Below are positions 7,953 to 15,457 of a stretch of 15,518 nucleotides of DNA, piece by piece; the first letter of the stretch is position 1; each line of letters starts with the position of its first letter. This stretch comes from Cyanobacteria bacterium OH_CFB_184 (GTDB lineage: Bacteria; Cyanobacteriota; Vampirovibrionia; Gastranaerophilales; Gastranaerophilaceae), in assembly GCA_023414155.1 (NCBI GenBank), contig JAEZOG010000274.1, positions 1-15,518 on the forward strand, in the 5' to 3' direction. The position numbers and the translations under genes are program-made. The notes below the pieces were generated by a model, which saw only the letters and a program-made list of their open reading frames with translations, did not search any database and was not told the origin of the DNA.

Positions 7953-8999
7953 TTACATTCTTGAGAAAACTTCAACATCCAATGAATCAGTCGTTCCAGC
8001 AAGGAAATATGCCGCAGAACCTATCATTGAAGCATTATCGGTGCAATATTTCATCGCAGGTGCGTAAATTTTATAGCCATCTTTTTCTAAAGCAAAGAAT
8101 TTTTTTCTTATCTCTGAATTAGCTGCAACACCACCACCTAACGCAACAACTTTAGATCCTAAGTTTTCAGCTGCTTTGACAGTTTTTTTGAATAACACCT
8201 TGGTAATAAATTCTTGGAAGCTTGCAGCTATATCTTCCTTAGGAAGTTCATCTGATTCTTTCTTAAGTTTTTGAATAAGTTGAAGAACAGCTGTTTTTAA
8301 TCCAGAGAAGCTAAAATCATATTCTCCGACTTTTGCTTCTGTAAATTTAAACGCATTTGGATTGCCACTTGGCGCCATTCTATCCAGGTTTAAACCGCCA
8401 GGATATGGTAAGCCAATCAGCCTTGCGACTTTATCATAAGCTTCACCTGTAGCATCATCAATGGTTTCACCTATTATTGACTGTTCAAGATAATTGTCGA
8501 CTTTTATAATCTGAGTATGCCCGCCACTTACAAGCAAAGCTACAAAAGGCGGTTTTAAATCTGTATCAATATAATTTGCACACACATGGGCATTTAAATG
8601 ATTTACGCCGATAAAAGGCTTATCATAAGCTACTGCAAGTGCTTTTGCTGCATTTAAGCCAACAAGAAGACACCCTACAAGTCCAGGACCAACTGTAGCA
8701 GCTACAGCAGTTATTTCATCAGGAGTTAAGCCTGATTGTTGAAATGTTTCATCAATAGCTAAATTAATCGCCTCTAAATGTTCTCTTGCGGCAACCTCTG
8801 GGACAACTCCGCCAAATTCTTTGTGAGTTTTAATCTGAGAAGCAACGACATTTGCCAGAACCTCTCTACCGTTTTTGACGATAGCGCAAGCTGTCTCATC
8901 GCAACTTGATTCGATTGCCAATATTATAACGTCTTCTTTCGAATCTGGTCCGATAAAAACGCTTTTATCTGTAATAGGTGTTTTAAATTCTTTTATCAT
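7953..8999 (-). CDS. tsaD: tRNA N6-adenosine threonylcarbamoyltransferase TsaD
   Basis: TsaD, with TsaB/TsaE, transfers the threonylcarbamoyl group from TC-AMP to A37 of ANN-decoding tRNAs. The ASKHA-type fold is evident: IESSCDET at 29-36, the metal ligands H134 and H138 (NHLNAH), LLVSGGHT near 155-162, [18 protein letters not shown] at 185-202, [10 protein letters not shown] at 286-295, and the third ligand D321 (CTDNASMIG). At 348 residues it is about 20 longer than usual, because some 25 residues precede the normal start just before IESSCDET. No ATG lies in that stretch; a TTG at residue 27 is the only alternative. I keep the ATG at 8999 because it overlaps the leuC stop by 4 nt (ATGA), a translational-coupling layout. 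A terminator follows the gene. Confidence 0.96.
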   Translation of the reverse strand: MIKEFKTPITDKSVFIGPDSKEDVIILAIESSCDETACAIVKNGREVLANVVASQIKTHKEFGGVVPEVAAREHLEAINLAIDETFQQSGLTPDEITAVAATVGPGLVGCLLVGLNAAKALAVAYDKPFIGVNHLNAHVCANYIDTDLKPPFVALLVSGGHTQIIKVDNYLEQSIIGETIDDATGEAYDKVARLIGLPYPGGLNLDRMAPSGNPNAFKFTEAKVGEYDFSFSGLKTAVLQLIQKLKKESDELPKEDIAASFQEFITKVLFKKTVKAAENLGSKVVALGGGVAANSEIRKKFFALEKDGYKIYAPAMKYCTDNASMIGSAAYFLAGTTDSLDVEVFSRM

Positions 9000-10267
9000 A
9001 ATCCTAACTCTTCCGGTGAAGCAATTTTACCCAATACCGCACTAGCTGCTGCAACAGCTGGAGAAGCAAGGTAAACTTCACTCTCAACATGTCCCATTCT
9101 TCCGACAAAATTTCTGTTTGTAGTGGAAATAGCTTTCTCACCAGCTGCAAGAATACCGGCATGACCTCCTAGACAAGGTCCGCAGGTCGGGGTTGAAACA
9201 GCACCGCCAGCTTCCACTATCGTTTGAACATAGCCTGCTTCAATCGCTCTTAAATATATATCTTGCGTTCCAGGGAAAACGATTAATCTTACATTTTTAT
9301 GAACTTGTCTGCCTTTTAAAATTTCAGCAGTAATTTTAAGGTCAGAAAGCCTGCCGTTTGTGCAGCTCCCAATGACTGCCTGATCAATCATAACTTCTCC
9401 TACTTGAGAGATAGGTCTTGTGTTTTCTGGTAAATGCGGAAATGCAACTGTAGGTTCTATCTCGGCGCAATCATATTTAATTACTCTTTCATACTCAGCG
9501 TTCTCATCGCTTGTGTAAAATTTATACTCTCTTTGAGAGCGTCCATCTAAATATTTTTTTGTTTTTTCATCAGGAACAATAATTCCGTTTTTAGCACCAG
9601 CTTCAATTGCCATATTACAGAAAGTGAAACGACCGTCCATATCCATTTCTTCTATGACATTTCCACCGATTTCTAGTGACTTGTACAAAGCACCGTCAAC
9701 ACCGATATCGCCAATTAAATGAAGCACCAAATCTTTAGCGCTTACCCATTTGTTTAATTTACCGTTGAACTCGACTTTTATGCTTGGAGGAACTTTAAAC
9801 CAAGTCTCACCTGAAGCCATCGCACAAGCAAGATCTGTAGAACCAACGCCAGTAGAAAAAGCGCCTAATGCACCATACGTACAAGTATGGGAGTCTGCGC
9901 CAATAACCAAGTCACCAGCAGTAACAATTCCTTTATCCGGCAACAAAGTATGTTCAATACCCATTCTGCCTACCTCAAAGAAATTCTCTAAGTCTTGCTC
10001 ACGAGCAAATTCTCTTATCATTTTTACTTGTTCTGCTGATTTAATATCTTTATTCGGTACAAAATGATCTGGAACAAATACTACTCTTTTTTTATCAAAA
10101 ACCTTGTCGACGCCGATTTTTCTGAATTCATTAATCGCCACTGGACCTGTAATATCATTTGCAAGAGTAATATCAACCTTTGCAGTAATTAAATCGCCCG
10201 CTTTCACTTCTTCTAAGCCGGCATGAGCAGCTAATATTTTTTCTGAAATATTCATCGGTCTTGGCAT
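8996..10267 (-). CDS. leuC: 3-isopropylmalate dehydratase large subunit (LeuC, ~420-residue type)
   Basis: The large subunit of isopropylmalate isomerase, the second step of leucine synthesis, needs a small LeuD subunit for activity. From the chosen start the protein is 423 residues, the length of the archaeal/HacA-like LeuC group rather than the ~470-residue E. coli type. The aconitase-fold signatures are present: [23 protein letters not shown], and the 4Fe-4S ligands C302 (SCTNGR) and C362/C365 (TCGPCLGG). The start at 10267 has GAGGG at 7-nt spacing. An in-frame ATG at 10312 would add 15 residues that match no family start and has no RBS. leuD is not adjacent; the next gene is tsaD, overlapping by 4 nt. 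Homoaconitase or a related substrate (e.g. dimethylmalate) cannot be ruled out from this subunit alone. Confidence 0.92.
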   Translation of the reverse strand: MPRPMNISEKILAAHAGLEEVKAGDLITAKVDITLANDITGPVAINEFRKIGVDKVFDKKRVVFVPDHFVPNKDIKSAEQVKMIREFAREQDLENFFEVGRMGIEHTLLPDKGIVTAGDLVIGADSHTCTYGALGAFSTGVGSTDLACAMASGETWFKVPPSIKVEFNGKLNKWVSAKDLVLHLIGDIGVDGALYKSLEIGGNVIEEMDMDGRFTFCNMAIEAGAKNGIIVPDEKTKKYLDGRSQREYKFYTSDENAEYERVIKYDCAEIEPTVAFPHLPENTRPISQVGEVMIDQAVIGSCTNGRLSDLKITAEILKGRQVHKNVRLIVFPGTQDIYLRAIEAGYVQTIVEAGGAVSTPTCGPCLGGHAGILAAGEKAISTTNRNFVGRMGHVESEVYLASPAVAAASAVLGKIASPEELGL

Positions 10268-10376
10268 CTTCAAACCCTCATCTTCAAATGTTTCGTTATA
10301 AACATAAATCATATTACAAAATTATTCAAAAAACAAAATGTTTCATTGTTTTTTAAAAATTACGTGCGATTAGCAC

Positions 10377-10405
10377 TTGAAAAGAATTCAATTTTATGCT
10401 ACAAT
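10377..10405 (+). promoter_or_regulatory. Promoter of the phosphodiester glycosidase-domain gene
   Basis: TTGAAA at 10377-10382 is followed after 17 bp by TACAAT at 10400-10405, itself preceded by TGC (extended -10). This is the best promoter in the window. It predicts a start near 10412, which fixes the start codon at 10430 rather than the open frame beginning at 10346. Confidence 0.75.
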
Positions 10406-10429
10406 TGTAATATAAAGGATAATAAAATT

Positions 10430-11734
10430 ATGAACGCGCTGTTGTTAGAAGAACAAAAACGTTTTGAGAAAATAGCCGTTAACTCTTTTTACTTTTCGTT
10501 GGCACTCGTTATTTTCTCAGGGCATAATATGTTCTTAAACAACTCTATGTTGGCGCATGAGGTTAATATTGCTCAAACTGTCTATATGGGAACAACAATT
10601 CAGCCACCAAAAATCCCGACAAAAATAGACAACGAGGTCAGTCTTGCTGCAGAAAAAACCAAATGGGAAAATTCTTTAAAGCAAAAATATAAGAATTCAG
10701 CGATTACAACTGTTGAACCTGGTGTAGTCCACGTAAGACTAACAAAATATATCAATTCTCAACCTGTAAAAATAAACATTGTCGAGGTAAACAGGAAAAT
10801 CAACCCTGACATCGAACTTTCACCATCACTAGCATCAGACAAACTTGCAAAAAAAGCATCTGTAAGAACTATAGCTCAAAAAAACAACTCAATCGTCGCA
10901 ATCAACGGCACCTTCTTTAAACCTCAAACAGGGGTCCCACTTGGCACTTTAATGATTGACAAAAAAATTCTAACAGGCCCTATATATAACAGGGTCGCTA
11001 TGGGTATTGGAAAAGAAGACTTTAAAATGGCAAGAGTTGAACTCGATGCAAAATTAATCACAGACAAATCAACTTTAAATATAGACAACATAAACCAGCC
11101 AAGGATGCTGATGACCCACACCCTGGTCTACACCAAAGACTGGGGACAATACTCTCCACCACCGCCAAAGTATGGAACCTTATTGGTAATTGAAAATAAT
11201 AAAATAATAAAAATAGCAGACGGCTCAGTTGAAATCCCAAAAGAAGGATATGTTATATCCGGACCCAAACAAAAACTGGAGCCGTTTTTTAATGCAACAA
11301 GTGTACAAATGGATATTAAAACTACGCCTAACTGGGAAAATGTTGAACACATAATAAGCGGTGGACCTTATCTTGTAAAAGAAGATCAGCTTTATGTAGA
11401 CACTCAGGCGCAAAAATTAAATGCAATAAGCGGAAAAAACCCAAGAACTGCAATAGGATATACAAAAGATGAAAACCTGATTTTAGTAACAATCGATGGT
11501 AGAGAAGAATCTTCTGTAGGAATGAATTTATACGACTTAGCTAAGCTTATGAAATCTATCGGCTGTACAAATGCAATGAACCTAGATGGTGGCGGCTCAA
11601 GCGTAATGTACGTCAAAGGTAAAATAGTAAACACTCCTTCAATAAAAGGAGGAATTGCAATAAGTAATGCATTTACCGTTTCGATAAATGCATCACAGAC
11701 TCAAATTTCTTACACTGAAAAAGATGAAAATTAA
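10430..11734 (+). CDS. Membrane-anchored phosphodiester glycosidase (NAGPA) domain protein
   Basis: A 434-residue protein with a likely N-terminal membrane anchor or uncleaved signal (hydrophobic ~17-36, SFYFSLALVIFSGHNMFL) followed by a variable linker. The catalytic NAGPA/DUF2233 domain covers roughly 100-420, with INGTFFKP (158-164), a GGPYLV segment (311-316), NPRTAIGYTKDENLILVTIDGR (around 337-358) and the hallmark NLDGGGSSVMYVKGKIVN (384-401). The family includes the human lysosomal uncovering enzyme, which cleaves GlcNAc-1-phosphodiesters. Bacterial members act outside the cytoplasm, often on cell-wall or exopolysaccharide phosphodiester sugars (family knowledge); the substrate here is unknown. 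Start chosen at 10430 by the promoter and an AAGGA about 10 nt upstream. Its stop interlocks with that of the convergent DUF4914 gene. Confidence 0.88.
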   Translation: MNALLLEEQKRFEKIAVNSFYFSLALVIFSGHNMFLNNSMLAHEVNIAQTVYMGTTIQPPKIPTKIDNEVSLAAEKTKWENSLKQKYKNSAITTVEPGVVHVRLTKYINSQPVKINIVEVNRKINPDIELSPSLASDKLAKKASVRTIAQKNNSIVAINGTFFKPQTGVPLGTLMIDKKILTGPIYNRVAMGIGKEDFKMARVELDAKLITDKSTLNIDNINQPRMLMTHTLVYTKDWGQYSPPPPKYGTLLVIENNKIIKIADGSVEIPKEGYVISGPKQKLEPFFNATSVQMDIKTTPNWENVEHIISGGPYLVKEDQLYVDTQAQKLNAISGKNPRTAIGYTKDENLILVTIDGREESSVGMNLYDLAKLMKSIGCTNAMNLDGGGSSVMYVKGKIVNTPSIKGGIAISNAFTVSINASQTQISYTEKDEN

Positions 11735-13632
11735 TACTTTGAAGGTATAAGCTTTTCGTACTCTTCGATTGAACTTTTATTTAAGCAGCATTCTATGATT
11801 TTTTTGCCTAACGGATTCAAGTCAGGAACAAGATATTCACGAAGCTCTTTATGGAAAAATTCATAAAGAATCTCAGCACCTTTGTCATAGCCTTCATTTC
11901 CAACTTCAGGCTGGTGATTAACTTCAAGGAATTTATCACCGACAATCGCTCCTTCAAACTGCATATCTTTTATTATGTAGCCGCCTAAAGCGCATCTTGC
12001 AGGTTTTAATTTTCTTGCAGGGAATGAAGCCTGACCTCTTCTTGCCAAATATTCACGGGCAACCCATTGAGGCATAAACCCAACATGCCAGCTTCCGATA
12101 TGCTGATTAGGAATCAATATATGACGTGTTTTAGGTGAATTCATAATTTGTTCAAGAAGAATATTTGCATGATCAACTTTTCTTCCCGTTGCAAATGGCC
12201 AGTATGAACCTACTCCTTCACTTGCAAGATCATCACCATCTGTAATACTAGGATTAGAGAAGCCTCTTGGTGCAACTAATCTCCACAACCAACTTAATGC
12301 AGGAGGAATGATATGTAATATTCCAAAAATTCCATATGAAGGATTTTCAAGCGAGCAAGGAGGAGTTCTTAAACCAAAACTTCTGTAGTCGATTTCTGTT
12401 GGTTCATTTTGAATACCTTTTACGCTTGATCTTGGGATGATTACCCTTGGATTTGGGCATCTTGAACCTGGTTTATCCATAGTGTGTTCCCAAATAAGGC
12501 AAGTTGCATCTGCCTGTCCATCGATGTTTAAAAAGATCAACGGGTGTTTTGGGTGAATTGTTTGATTTTCTAAAATTGTATCAGTTCCATAGTGTTTAAT
12601 ATGGTCAACCCTTATAAACCAACCATCTTCTGCATCTTTTACGGTAAGTCTTTCACCCTTTTTCTGGAAAGATGGGTGGCAAAGAGCCATATCGTCTGTA
12701 ACAGGCAATAATTTACAAGACTGACCTAATGAAAGGTATTTTTTGTCGCCTGTCATCATATTTGTACCCAACCTTAAACGACCGTCTCTGCTTCTGTGTG
12801 CATACTCAAGCATTTCACTTTTTCCGCTTCCGCTTGCACCTTCGTGCAAAAAGCAAATTTCATTATCATAAGGAGTTACAACCCTTACACTAGAACCATG
12901 AACTGTTGTCCAGCCTTCTTTTTGACCTATTGAAAGCAATACGCCGTATACGCCTTTTTTTGCGCTTGGACCCGGGTATAAATTATATGAGAAGATCTCG
13001 TGAACACCATCTTGATTATTATGAACAACAGATTGTTTTCCGTCAAAATGAGTATGCCTAAACGGCGGTGCAAGATAAATTATAGCTCTTGGAGCGTAAT
13101 CATCTTTTATACTTTCTAAATCAACAGTTCCTTGCAAATCGTATAAAGCAGCAGCAAAAAAAGATGAATTTTTTGGAGCGATTAAAAGAGCAGGATAGCC
13201 GTGTTCTTTTCCACCTGCCATAAAAGGTAAGACTACCAATTCATTTTTCTGAAGCCAACTAAAAGTTTCTTCTCTTAATATATCAAACTTGTATTTAAAA
13301 ACCTGATCAAAATTTATTTTATCTGTTTTAGAAATATTATTTACATACATACAATCAGGATCGCGTCTGCGCATATAAGGGTCATAATAATTAACCGCCA
13401 AGCCGTTTTTGCACTTTACAATATCAGCTTCAGCAACATATCCTCTGCCTTCAACTTGATATCCGACCTCAAAATATTTGTTGTCGGCACCACCCATGGC
13501 AAACTCAATCAAAGATTCTCTGTTCTCACAAAAGGTGATCTTAGAAGAGGCAAATAAATTCTTTATATCCTCACTGATACGCCAGTTTTGCCAATTTACA
13601 GCACAAGAGTCTTTAATTCCAATATTTTCCAT
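11731..13632 (-). CDS. DUF4914 family protein with PEP-carboxykinase-like P-loop
   Basis: A 633-residue protein that I assign to DUF4914 from memory of the family; no reaction is established. Its clearest motif is GASGSGKSE at 265-273, a Walker A of the kind found in PEP carboxykinase and HPr kinase folds, where it binds the nucleoside triphosphate. TDD at 312-314 could be the acidic kinase-2 pair. Also conserved-looking are MRRRDPD (87-93), FRHTHFDGKQSVVHN (191-205), FLNIDGQADATCLIW (367-381) and GDDLASEGVGSYWPFATGRKVDHA (466-489). No signal peptide or membrane helix is obvious. It has its own promoter. AAGGA is present 13 nt before the ATG, rather far. The stop overlaps the convergent NAGPA-domain gene. 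A true PEPCK is unlikely, because the rest of the sequence and the expected PEPCK substrate motifs do not match. Confidence 0.8.
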   Translation of the reverse strand: MENIGIKDSCAVNWQNWRISEDIKNLFASSKITFCENRESLIEFAMGGADNKYFEVGYQVEGRGYVAEADIVKCKNGLAVNYYDPYMRRRDPDCMYVNNISKTDKINFDQVFKYKFDILREETFSWLQKNELVVLPFMAGGKEHGYPALLIAPKNSSFFAAALYDLQGTVDLESIKDDYAPRAIIYLAPPFRHTHFDGKQSVVHNNQDGVHEIFSYNLYPGPSAKKGVYGVLLSIGQKEGWTTVHGSSVRVVTPYDNEICFLHEGASGSGKSEMLEYAHRSRDGRLRLGTNMMTGDKKYLSLGQSCKLLPVTDDMALCHPSFQKKGERLTVKDAEDGWFIRVDHIKHYGTDTILENQTIHPKHPLIFLNIDGQADATCLIWEHTMDKPGSRCPNPRVIIPRSSVKGIQNEPTEIDYRSFGLRTPPCSLENPSYGIFGILHIIPPALSWLWRLVAPRGFSNPSITDGDDLASEGVGSYWPFATGRKVDHANILLEQIMNSPKTRHILIPNQHIGSWHVGFMPQWVAREYLARRGQASFPARKLKPARCALGGYIIKDMQFEGAIVGDKFLEVNHQPEVGNEGYDKGAEILYEFFHKELREYLVPDLNPLGKKIIECCLNKSSIEEYEKLIPSKY

Positions 13633-13672
13633 AGTGTAAAACCGATCCTTTTTGTTATTGTTTCAGAAAACA

Positions 13673-13702
13673 ATTATAAACAATTTTTTACAGGAAAATC
13701 AA
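13673..13702 (-). promoter_or_regulatory. Promoter of the DUF4914 gene
   Basis: On the minus strand TTGATT (13697-13702) is followed after 18 bp by TATAAT (13673-13678). The predicted start near 13666 gives a leader of about 34 nt. A 7-bp inverted repeat, ATTGTTT/AAACAAT (13657-13663 and 13668-13674), overlaps the -10 and the start site and could be an operator. Confidence 0.65.
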
Positions 13703-13716
13703 TTTTAATTAACAAA

Positions 13717-14958
13717 TTAAATACAATTGTAAAGATGAAAAAATTCTCTTAAAAACTCATATCCTTTTAAATAAGATTTATAATCTATCTTTTCATCAGC
13801 AGAATGCATATTATAAATATCTGCAATACCGACCAAGCAAGGCTTAAAGCTCTTTCCATATTTATTAACGTTGTTAGAATATATATGTGTTTCAGCCCCG
13901 GCGTGGAATGAAGAAACTTTTATATCAACGCCCTCATTTTGTCCTGCATCTTTAGCAACGAGTTCAATTGTATTATCGTCGCTTTTTTCAAAAGGCAAAA
14001 GATGAATTTCTGTCTCTACACAGAACCTAGCAAGCCCCTCATATTTTCTATTATAATATTGGGCAATAACATTTATTTCTAATATAAGCTGGTCTTCTGA
14101 AAGTTTATCAGAACTTCTTATAGAATATATTGCAGCTGCTTTTTTATTAATAATATTTGTCATTGAATTTTTCATAACAAAATCAATAAATTCTGAAGAT
14201 TCAACCGGTGATTCAATCAATTTTGAAATACCGCTCTCGACTCCACCACCAATAACTGCTCCTGCATTTATAGAAGTAACGACTCCAAGTTCATCTTTTT
14301 TATAAACCCCTTGAGGAATATTAGACATGATTTCAGATATTAATTTTACAGCATTGAGCCTGTCTGCATCAGCAATATCAATACCTGAGTGCCCGCCTAA
14401 AAAAGTTTCTACCGTCAAAGTCAACTTTGTGAAACTAGCTCCTGAAACAAGCACCTGACCTAATTTATCGGCATCTAATACCAATATATATTCAGACTCT
14501 ATCTGGCTCATATCAAGGTTATGAATACCACTCATCGATTGTTCTTCATCTCTTGTAAAGACAATTTCAATCCCGCCGTGCTTAAGTTGTTTGTTACTGT
14601 TAACTTCTATTGCCAATAAGATCGCAGCAGCCACACCAGCCTTATTATCAGCCCCAAGTGTTCTTGACTTGTCTGTTTCGATATAATCTTCATTTAATGA
14701 AAGATTTACAGCAGAAGAGTCGCCAACTACATCCATATGCGCACTTAATAACAATGGTTTTTTAGATGTATCTGTAGGCTTAACTTTAGCAATGACATTT
14801 CCATAACTGTCTTTTTTTACATCAATGTTATTGCTTTTTAAAATTTCGATTATTTTTTGAGCGACTTTATCTTCTTTTAAAGAAGGAGAAGGAATTTTTA
14901 CCAGCTCACAAAAAATATCTATTAACTTATGCTCTCTTTTTAGTAAATTTAAATCCAT
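13717..14958 (-). CDS. M20 family tripeptidase/aminopeptidase, peptidase T-like
   Basis: A 413-residue dinuclear zinc aminopeptidase of the M20 family, closest in layout to the PepT/PepT2-like group that trims tripeptides in the cytoplasm. Metal and catalytic residues are visible: H74 and D76 (SAHMDVV), bridging D104 (LGADNKAG), catalytic E138 and metal-binding E139 (TRDEEQSMSG), an Asp in VLDADK (162-164), and the last His ligand H385 (NMHSADEKI). The dimerisation (lid) domain around 175-290 begins near FLGGHSG. I start at the ATG at 14958, with GAGGC 8 nt upstream. An in-frame TTG at 14973 would add five residues and lies before the RBS. The gene follows the 59-residue zinc-ribbon gene with only 1 nt between stop and start, so the two are coupled. 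Confidence 0.9.
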   Translation of the reverse strand: MDLNLLKREHKLIDIFCELVKIPSPSLKEDKVAQKIIEILKSNNIDVKKDSYGNVIAKVKPTDTSKKPLLLSAHMDVVGDSSAVNLSLNEDYIETDKSRTLGADNKAGVAAAILLAIEVNSNKQLKHGGIEIVFTRDEEQSMSGIHNLDMSQIESEYILVLDADKLGQVLVSGASFTKLTLTVETFLGGHSGIDIADADRLNAVKLISEIMSNIPQGVYKKDELGVVTSINAGAVIGGGVESGISKLIESPVESSEFIDFVMKNSMTNIINKKAAAIYSIRSSDKLSEDQLILEINVIAQYYNRKYEGLARFCVETEIHLLPFEKSDDNTIELVAKDAGQNEGVDIKVSSFHAGAETHIYSNNVNKYGKSFKPCLVGIADIYNMHSADEKIDYKSYLKGYEFLREFFHLYNCI

Positions 14959-14959
14959 A

Positions 14960-15139
14960 TTAATACGCCTCAAAAAATCTGGAATTAGTTCCGCCTTCGC
15001 CTATTTTTACCCTTACAGATCTTAAGCATCTCGGGCATCTTCCTACATAAGCTGTTTTGTCTTTATTTTCATATATCCTGCCATATGCAGAACAACATTT
15101 GAACATTATTCCTAAATATTTTTTTTCTTGTCTTTCCAT
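14960..15139 (-). CDS. Small zinc-ribbon protein, 59 residues
   Basis: The minus-strand ATG at 15139 opens a 59-residue frame that ends at TAA (14960-14962). AAGGA lies about 8 nt upstream. The protein has KCCSAYGRIY (C15, C16), then GRCPRCLR (C35, C38), then KIGEGGTNSRFFEAY at the C-terminus. Paired cysteines ~20 residues apart suggest a single zinc ribbon (inference). The GRCPxC...IGxGGTxxRFFxA pattern looks like a small conserved protein found in several phyla, with no known function that I can name. Stop and start (TAATATG) are 1 nt apart from the peptidase T-like gene, so it is the leader gene of a two-gene operon. The sequence quality (RBS, pattern, coupling) makes a real gene likely. 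Confidence 0.8.
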   Translation of the reverse strand: MERQEKKYLGIMFKCCSAYGRIYENKDKTAYVGRCPRCLRSVRVKIGEGGTNSRFFEAY

Positions 15140-15162
15140 AACAAAATCCTTTTACAATAACA

Positions 15163-15168
15163 ATTATA
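15163..15168 (-). promoter_or_regulatory. -10 element for the zinc-ribbon/peptidase operon
   Basis: A perfect TATAAT on the minus strand lies 24 nt upstream of the zinc-ribbon ATG and gives a short leader with the RBS. No convincing -35 is seen. It overlaps one arm (ATAGGAC) of an inverted repeat shared with the divergent RHH gene. Confidence 0.5.
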
Positions 15169-15219
15169 GGACATGAAGATTAATAAATCCAGAACAAAAT
15201 CCAAAAAGTGGCGTCCTAT
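15166..15219. repeat. Spaced inverted repeat ATAGGAC/GTCCTAT between divergent genes
   Basis: ATAGGAC at 15166-15172 and its exact complement GTCCTAT at 15213-15219 are 40 bp apart. One arm overlaps the minus-strand -10, and the other lies 12 bp before the plus-strand -10. A regulator such as the neighbouring RHH protein could bind both arms (inference); chance is not excluded for 7-bp arms. Confidence 0.35.
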
Positions 15220-15231
15220 TTTTAAATAATG

Positions 15232-15237
15232 TATAAT
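15232..15237 (+). promoter_or_regulatory. -10 element of the RHH-neuA operon
   Basis: A perfect TATAAT lies 31 nt ahead of the RHH ATG, with no good -35. The predicted start near 15244 leaves the strong RBS in the leader. The longer open frame from 15236 would begin before this start site. Confidence 0.55.
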
Positions 15238-15268
15238 GTTTAAATACCAAATGCGAGGAGGACATTTA

Positions 15269-15457
15269 ATGGCAAGAATATTAGTATCAATGCCGGATGA
15301 ATTTCTAAACAGAATAGATAAAATCGCAGGCACAGAACAAAGAACAAGAAGCGAACTTGTAAGAGAGGCACTAAGAGCATATATCAAAAGAAGAAATACG
15401 CCTGACTCTCAAAAAATTAACAAAGAAGCAGCTATTTTAGAGGAGATTCTTGATTAG
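15269..15457 (+). CDS. CopG-type ribbon-helix-helix DNA-binding protein
   Basis: A 62-residue RHH protein: the beta strand is MARILVSMP (1-9), followed by helix DEFLNRIDKIAG, the turn TEQRTRS and helix ELVREALRAYIKRR, then a charged tail to residue 62. RHH proteins dimerise and insert the paired strand in the DNA major groove, usually as repressors or antitoxins (family knowledge). The start at 15269 has a near-perfect GAGGAGG 7 nt upstream. No toxin gene accompanies it. Instead, its stop TAG overlaps the GTG start of the neuA-like gene by one base. It is therefore likely to be a regulator of its own operon, and possibly of the divergent zinc-ribbon operon, through the inverted repeat in between. 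Its actual target is not known. Confidence 0.88.
   Translation: MARILVSMPDEFLNRIDKIAGTEQRTRSELVREALRAYIKRRNTPDSQKINKEAAILEEILD

Noticed and set aside
10268..10312. Longer LeuC start at 10312
   Set aside because: No RBS, and the added 15 residues do not look like a LeuC N-terminus; GAGGG at correct spacing supports 10267.
10346..10429. Longer N-terminus for the NAGPA-domain protein from ATG at 10346
   Set aside because: The TTGAAA-17-TACAAT promoter lies inside this stretch, and an RBS precedes the ATG at 10430; the extra residues precede the membrane anchor and do not resemble a signal peptide.
11731..13632. True ATP-dependent PEP carboxykinase
   Set aside because: Only the P-loop style matches; the rest of the sequence lacks the PEPCK substrate-binding blocks as I know them.
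15112..15387. Minus-strand 91-codon frame opposite the RHH gene
   Set aside because: It lies antisense to the well-supported RHH gene and across both promoters, with no RBS or family resemblance.
15269..15457. Toxin-antitoxin module headed by the RHH protein
   Set aside because: The adjoining gene is a cytidylyltransferase by its P-loop signature, not a ParE/RelE/MazF-like toxin.
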